A stretch of 64,000 nt of DNA, taken from positions 496,001 through 560,000 of the forward strand of contig JAWPGT010000012.1 of assembly GCA_034638255.1 (NCBI GenBank). Direction: 5' to 3'. Position numbers and translations under genes: made by a program. The notes beneath the pieces are model-generated. The model was not told where the DNA came from, did not search any database, and saw only the letters and a list, made by a program, of their open reading frames with translations. Origin of the DNA: Coprinus comatus (taxonomy: Eukaryota; Basidiomycota; Agaricomycetes; Agaricales; Agaricaceae). Below, piece by piece: positions 59,067-64,000 of this stretch (position 1 is its first letter; the number at the start of each line of letters is the position of its first letter).

Positions 59067-61407
59067 TCAGTATCCTCTTCGCAGCCGTTCATTCTCCTCT
59101 TTCAGCCTCCTATTCTCATCTCTCAGATCATTAAGATCACCAACATACTCTTCCATCAACGACCTCAATTCCTCTTTCCACCCTCTTCCCATCTTCACCA
59201 AATCCAAATGCATTCCCATCATCTCTGCTCTTTGTTCTCTCTGGAAATCATACATGGCATCTTGCACAATCGTCTTCAGCAGCTCATGAGCACTACCAGC
59301 ACTTGATGTTCCAGGATTTTGTGCAGAAGCATGTCTAGGGCGTAGCGGAGAAGCTTCCCAAGACTGAGGATCACTGGTGACATTCGTTTGACAAGATGAA
59401 CTCGTGGGTAATGATGATCTGTGAGGGGAAATCTGCATCGATACGCTCAGCTCGCGGCCATCTCCCTGGTCATTATCTTCGTCCTGGGGACTATCTCCGT
59501 CCGATTGATCATCCTTAAATCCCACAGACTTTGCTTTACCCTTTCCCTTGATATCGATTGCGGTTCGACGATCGCCAATACTTTGTGGAGCGCCAGCCTT
59601 GATCCATGCCTTAACTTCTGGAGTACCTAGTCCTAGTACTGTCATTGCTTTCCTCCTTTGAGATGGTAACGGAGTGGTAGGGTCTCCGTTAATTGCCGGA
59701 AGGTTGGGTGAAGGCGTTCGACTCGATGCTCGACATTCTACAGGCAATGGTTTATGAACAATTTCGGTAGGAAGAGCAGGGACTGGAGGAACGGGTGATG
59801 ATGGTACTATATGTTTTCGACGGGACGCAACAGATGAGCCAGAAGACGAGGACCCTGCCCGAGTTTGACGTACAATCGCTATTGAGTAGTCTGACGGCGG
59901 TGCTGAGGCAGAGGATGTGGCCCGGGTGCGAACACTGGCTTTGACGTTTGATACAGAAGACACTGGTTCTACATCAAATACGGGCGTAGCAAGAGAAGAA
60001 TCTGTTAAACCTGTAGTGGATTTAAGTGATCTCAGGCTAGAGGTAGTACCTGTTCTCTGAGATGCTTCCGGAGGATGTAAATTCTGTGTAGATGACCTTC
60101 TAATTCTTGTTCTTGATCCACTAGACTTGACTGGAGTCGGGTTCGAAGCCTTTACAGCCGGCGAGCTGGTCGCCTTTCTGCTTAAACTATTTCCAAGTGG
60201 ATCTCGTTTGGGCGACAAAGCCTGTCTCGGATTTGCAGGCGCAGCTTTTGGTGTTGCTGTTTTCACGGTGATTGACGTTTTACGTGCTGGTGTTGAAACG
60301 ATTGTAGCACGAGAGGGGCGTGACCTCAGAGGCGAAGGCACAGGTTTTGTAATACTAGCTGTGACTTTCGACTTGTCTTCTACATTCTTGATTTTCTTCT
60401 ATAGTGGTTGTTAGGGAGTAACCAAAGTTGTTAGAATGCATATACTCACCTGGACAGACACAGTATCGACGCGGTTTCCTGATTCACTAATAACAACTGA
60501 TTTAGGAGGTTTATCAAGTGCGCGTAAATCAATGATTAGTAGTTTGCCATTTTCTGTACCAGCATAGATTGCTGCCCCTTCTGGCGAGAAGCCGAGCGCT
60601 GTGAGTGGAACATTCAAGTCAAGTATTCGGAACAAGCTAAAGAAACAAGTCTGATTATAAGGACGTCGAGCACAAAGGTTGTATGTGAGAAACTTACCCT
60701 CTTTCTTTGTCCAAATCAACTAATCCTATGAACCCCCCTCCAGTCGCAACCACAACCAAAGTCTTGCTAAAGGGACTACACGCAATTGCAATGATTCTTC
60801 CGGTAGCACGCTCGCCAATAGTAATCGACTTCAATGGAGAGGAAGCCCGAGTAGTATCATATACCAAAAGCTGGTCTCCAGCACCAACTAAAAGGCGTGT
60901 TCGTGTATGCGGGTGGAAAGCACAAACAGAAATGGGATCGGAGGCTGGCAATCCACGTAGACTGGTATGTGAACCTAAAGCAAGGTTATAGATGTGAATG
61001 TTCTTTGCAGTTGCTGATGCAAGAAGTGTCGAGTCGTTCGACAAAGACAAAGATAAAACTTCTGCTTTATGCGAATTAAATGTCTGGGAGATTTTGGCCG
61101 TTGAACCGCTACATTCTAACAGATGGATTTTATCCCCAACACAGACAACAATGGACGCTTTGTCCTTTGCAACCATAGAGCGAAAGAGACCGTCATTTTG
61201 GGTATATATCTCTGTGAGTTGATTGGACAGAGCGTCATAGCGATTAATGGCATGTTGGGAAGCGAGGTATAGATTGGAATTATCAGTCCATGAGCTAGCG
61301 ATGGTCGGATAAGTCAGGGTTGAGCATGTGGGAATGGTTGATGGGGGATTCTTTAATATCGCTGGGTCGATGACTACGAGAACGTCGGTCGCGGTGACGG
61401 AGAGCAT
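59067..61407 (-). CDS. WD40-repeat protein, NEDD1/GCP-WD-like (gamma-tubulin recruitment)
   Basis: Exons 61407..60698, 60636..60450 and 60398..59067 give 742 aa. The N-terminal 300 residues form a WD-type propeller (HKAEVLSLSLSNDSTLLASA, TGRIIAIACSPFSKTLVVVA, PLTALGFSPEGAAIYAGTEN). A disordered basic Ser/Pro region of about 330 residues follows, with SPKRDPL and several S/T-P sites. The protein ends in a helical coiled coil (AHELLKTIVQDAMYDFQREQ ... LRDENRRLKEENERLRRGY). This layout (propeller, phospho-linker, C-terminal helix) is that of NEDD1/GCP-WD, which binds gamma-tubulin rings through the C-terminal helix and brings them to spindle poles. The assignment is by architecture and helix pattern. 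It converges with the UCH gene, and its promoter abuts a MITE 24-87 bp upstream. Confidence 0.75.
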
Positions 61408-61493
61408 TAAGTATATTATTCTTTATCATCCGAACCCACAGGCACATGGCGCGTAAACAAGTACAAAGTCAGGGAACACGAAGATCACGTGTA

Positions 61494-62470
61494 CAGTCGC
61501 GGACAAGCGAAATCGACAAGTTTTTTGAGTCCATCATCAATCCGTGAGAAACTACTGGCAATCAATAGATCTCATCAAGGTCATCCCACCAGCAAACTTT
61601 CATGTAATTCTATCGAGCCATTCTTCCAGAAAATGCATTTTATTAGAAACGAGTCAAAAAATTTGGCAGGACACAAAAAATGCTTCAAAAAATACCAAAG
61701 TACCTGCAATCGACTCCGTTTGAAAAGGAGTGTCCGCTGTCAAAAAGGAAAGCTATTCTGTCGACTAGTCATTACAAAATTAAAAATATAAGTAAATCAA
61801 AAATATATTCATGATGTATCTCTATTTTTTCAATCCATGGGAAAGTGATGTTAAATGACAGATCTCGTTGAGAGCTTTCAGATGAGCCAAGTTTTATAAA
61901 ATTCTAACGGGCCATTGTCCTAAAAACAGGGACATTTAATACAATGGTAGTGGAAATTCCGGAAGTACAGAGAGTTTACTTCAAATATTACGCAAGTGTG
62001 CGTAAATGTAATTGACTCCTTTTGAAAATGCGGGTTGACAACCAAAATATGAAACCTTTCTGAGAAGAGAAGTTATTAAAGTTATTAATAAGTTGTAGCT
62101 AGTCACAGTGACCATCACTCACACTGTTTAGGAAATTCCTATTTTTCAATATAATTCCATCCATGGGGGTTTGAGTTTAGTTTGATTCAAAACTGCCACA
62201 TAAAAAAGAACAAGAGAATAGAGAAGCAATTCTTACAACACAAGGCTGATAAATAGGTTACCAAAAATGATACTAAATGACATATTTGTACCAATAAAAT
62301 AGTCAAAAATTTTGGCAGTCAGAAAAACTCGTGGGAAAATTATGAAAAGTGTCTTATTCGACTCCTTTTGAAGTTGTGAGTAATCTGACAAAGTTTGGTG
62401 GGATTCTAACGAGCCATTGGGGTATAAATAGGGGATAAGTGAAATTGTCGATTTCGCTTGTCCGCGACTG
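61494..62470. mobile_element. MITE-like element with CAGT-type terminal inverted repeats (about 977 bp)
   Basis: Both ends carry a perfect 26-bp inverted repeat beginning CAGTCGCGGACAAG, each bordered by TA (61492-61493 and 62471-62472). TA target duplication and CAGT ends are typical of Tc1/mariner. Flanking GTGTA/TACAC also pair, so the repeat may be longer and the duplication different. No transposase is inside. The interior has diverged repeats: ATTCTATCGAGCCATT (about 61607), ATTCTAACGGGCCATT (about 61901) and ATTCTAACGAGCCATT (about 62403), each with a nearby GACTCC(T/G)TTTGAA string. It sits in the promoter side of the NEDD1-like gene. Confidence 0.8.
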
Positions 62471-62882
62471 TACACACGAAATTGGATCGCAATCAGGGGG
62501 CAACCGTCCGAGCAATCCGTGAAATCAACCCCGTTTGACAGCTGTTGACGTTTCTTTGTACGGATCACATCAAGGTCACACCAGGTCACCATCAGTACGG
62601 TTGGCTGGACGTCCACGGCAGGATTTTGCCAAATTCAGCTCCCGCACGTGAGTTGTTTGTTGTGAGGCCACACAAGGACCATGGCAACATAGATATATCA
62701 TATGAATAATATCACTGATTCTAAGTAGGTTCTCGTATTGTTGTATCATACTCCAGTAACTTAGTATAGTAAGTTGTTGGAGGTACCAAGACCAACGTCC
62801 ACATGATACTCAATAGCTACCAAGTACCACTACCTATTATAAGTCTATAACTTCCCCCCGAATCCTGGTTTGGGAGATCAAT

Positions 62883-64000
62883 TCATTCAAGAGAATTAAT
62901 CCATACCAACATCTGATGAAAGATACCCCAACCGTTAGAGAGTTTTGTGAGATCCGGTGCTCCAACCGCATCATAAGCCTCTTGTGCTATCTTCTCGAAT
63001 TCATCATCAACCCATCTCATTGCCGCAGACCGAGAAACTAGGATTTCCCCTCGGAGACCATCAATGAGAGACTGATTGACTAGTATACGACAGTCTTCAG
63101 CAGGAAGCTCTGGACATGTAAAAGCATGTCTTGGTGTTGTATTTGATGCATTGGTCTTCAGTTTCTGGCCACGTATTCTATGGTTATTCCAGTACTCAAC
63201 AAAAATATCAAGTTGGCGTTGAACTATACGTGACCAGAGCCAGTAGAATAGGTTCCTAGAATATAGTTCGCTGATCAGTAATATGAAATCGAACTATAAA
63301 AACAGTGTGTGTACAGACTCATGAATAGGAGATCCAGGTCGAAAGCCACCACTTTGGTATCCTTCACGAATGGTCTCTTTCATGGTTAAGCCTATATGTT
63401 TGGTAAAGAAATTCCAGAGACTTTCGATTGGGGTGTTATGTATACTCTTGAGATGAGTTACTGGTGGGAAAACCTCAGGATTGATATCTGGAGTACAAAC
63501 CTCCCTTTTAAAGAGTTATCAGTTGTTATCAAGGAATAGTAATGAATACTAGGAGCATACCGAAGTGCTGTTTGGAGTGCATATAAAACCCCAGTCTCTG
63601 AACCTTTATCAACGACAAAGCTAATAGGGATAACTAGAAGTTTAAATGTAGTAATACTGTTTTTAAGCCACCATTCTAATAATAAATTAAGAGAGATTTA
63701 CGCACATTGATATTTCTCTATACAATCCAAGAAAACATGACCAATTGTTGTTTCTAATCGGTTATTTGGGACTACAACCAGATATAGAAGAAATGACGAC
63801 CATTGGTCTTTAATACCATAAATGTTAAGGCCAACACCACCCATTGCCAATGCCTGCGCATTTAACTTTTCATGTCCATCAGCATGATGTTGATGATTAG
63901 GACCAATGGCAACAAGTGGTGACCGATGAATTTGTCGACTTCCTGGAAAGCGATTGGTTAGGCCAAGAGGGGCATGAATTGAGAGTGTTTTCCGAATAAA
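62883..64000 (-). CDS. Integrase catalytic-core-like protein (Agaricomycete transposon family), 5' part beyond window
   Basis: The reading enters from the right edge as KTLSIHAPLGLTNRFPGSRQ. It continues GPNHQHHADGHEKLNAQAL and GIYGIKDQWSSFLLYLVVV (as NIYGIKDQWSS, LVVVPNNRLE). After an intron comes IPISFVVDKGSETG, after another HLKSIHNTPIESLWNFFTKH, and then NLFYWLWSRIVQRQLDIFVE and a final exon ending NSLE (stop at 62883-62885). The acidic residues in HADGH, VVDKGSETG and NTPIESLW fit a DDE-type integrase triad by position. Family members are common, usually annotated as integrase core domain proteins, in mushroom genomes. Introns at about 63250-63310, 63505-63560 and 63640-63700 all follow GT..AG. 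No frame break is seen in the visible part, so the copy could be intact. Confidence 0.75.

Overview
The window looks like nuclear DNA of a mushroom-forming basidiomycete (Agaricomycetes). Genes are dense, lie on both strands and are cut by many short introns (about 45-75 nt, GT..AG). Several families typical of that group are present: large divergent F-box proteins, Ser/Thr-rich one-pass membrane proteins ending in PPxY, a four-TM membrane protein, a fungal GH24 lysozyme and an Agaricomycete integrase-like protein. I spliced the genes by hand, so boundaries described as approximate are estimates.

Layout. 0-10.5 kb: an F-box protein, a YND1-like Golgi apyrase, a Tudor/PWWP-like nuclear protein and a disordered basidiomycete protein. 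10.5-13.5 kb: gene-free. 13.5-24 kb: a polyol (xylitol/L-arabinitol type) dehydrogenase, then a Zn2Cys6 transcription factor facing a CDC4/FBXW7-like F-box WD40 protein across 282 bp. 24.9 kb: tRNA-Thr(AGT). 25-30 kb: two more F-box genes. 30.5-41 kb: a PPIL1-type cyclophilin, D-aminoacyl-tRNA deacylase, a multipass membrane protein, UPF1 and a highly charged protein. 41-48.6 kb: three tandem paralogous Thr-rich sensor-like membrane proteins. 49.5-52 kb: a four-TM membrane protein and a secreted GH24 lysozyme. 52.6-57.9 kb: a transposon and repeat island with a MITE, an inverted-repeat element, a transposon-type ORF and a broken copy of an eIF4G MA3 domain. 57.9-61.4 kb: a UCH deubiquitinase and a NEDD1-like WD40 protein. 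61.5-64 kb: a CAGT-ended (Tc1/mariner-like) MITE and an integrase-domain gene running off the window.

The most notable points are the three-gene sensor array, which shares a juxtamembrane basic cluster and a C-terminal HLDxxxYQ...PPAY tail, and a series of coding breaks. At least four + strand genes need one -1 frame change each, while the conserved housekeeping genes are clean. This could reflect missing bases in the assembly, decay, or real recoding. I found no CRISPR array, operon or prokaryote-like defence cluster.
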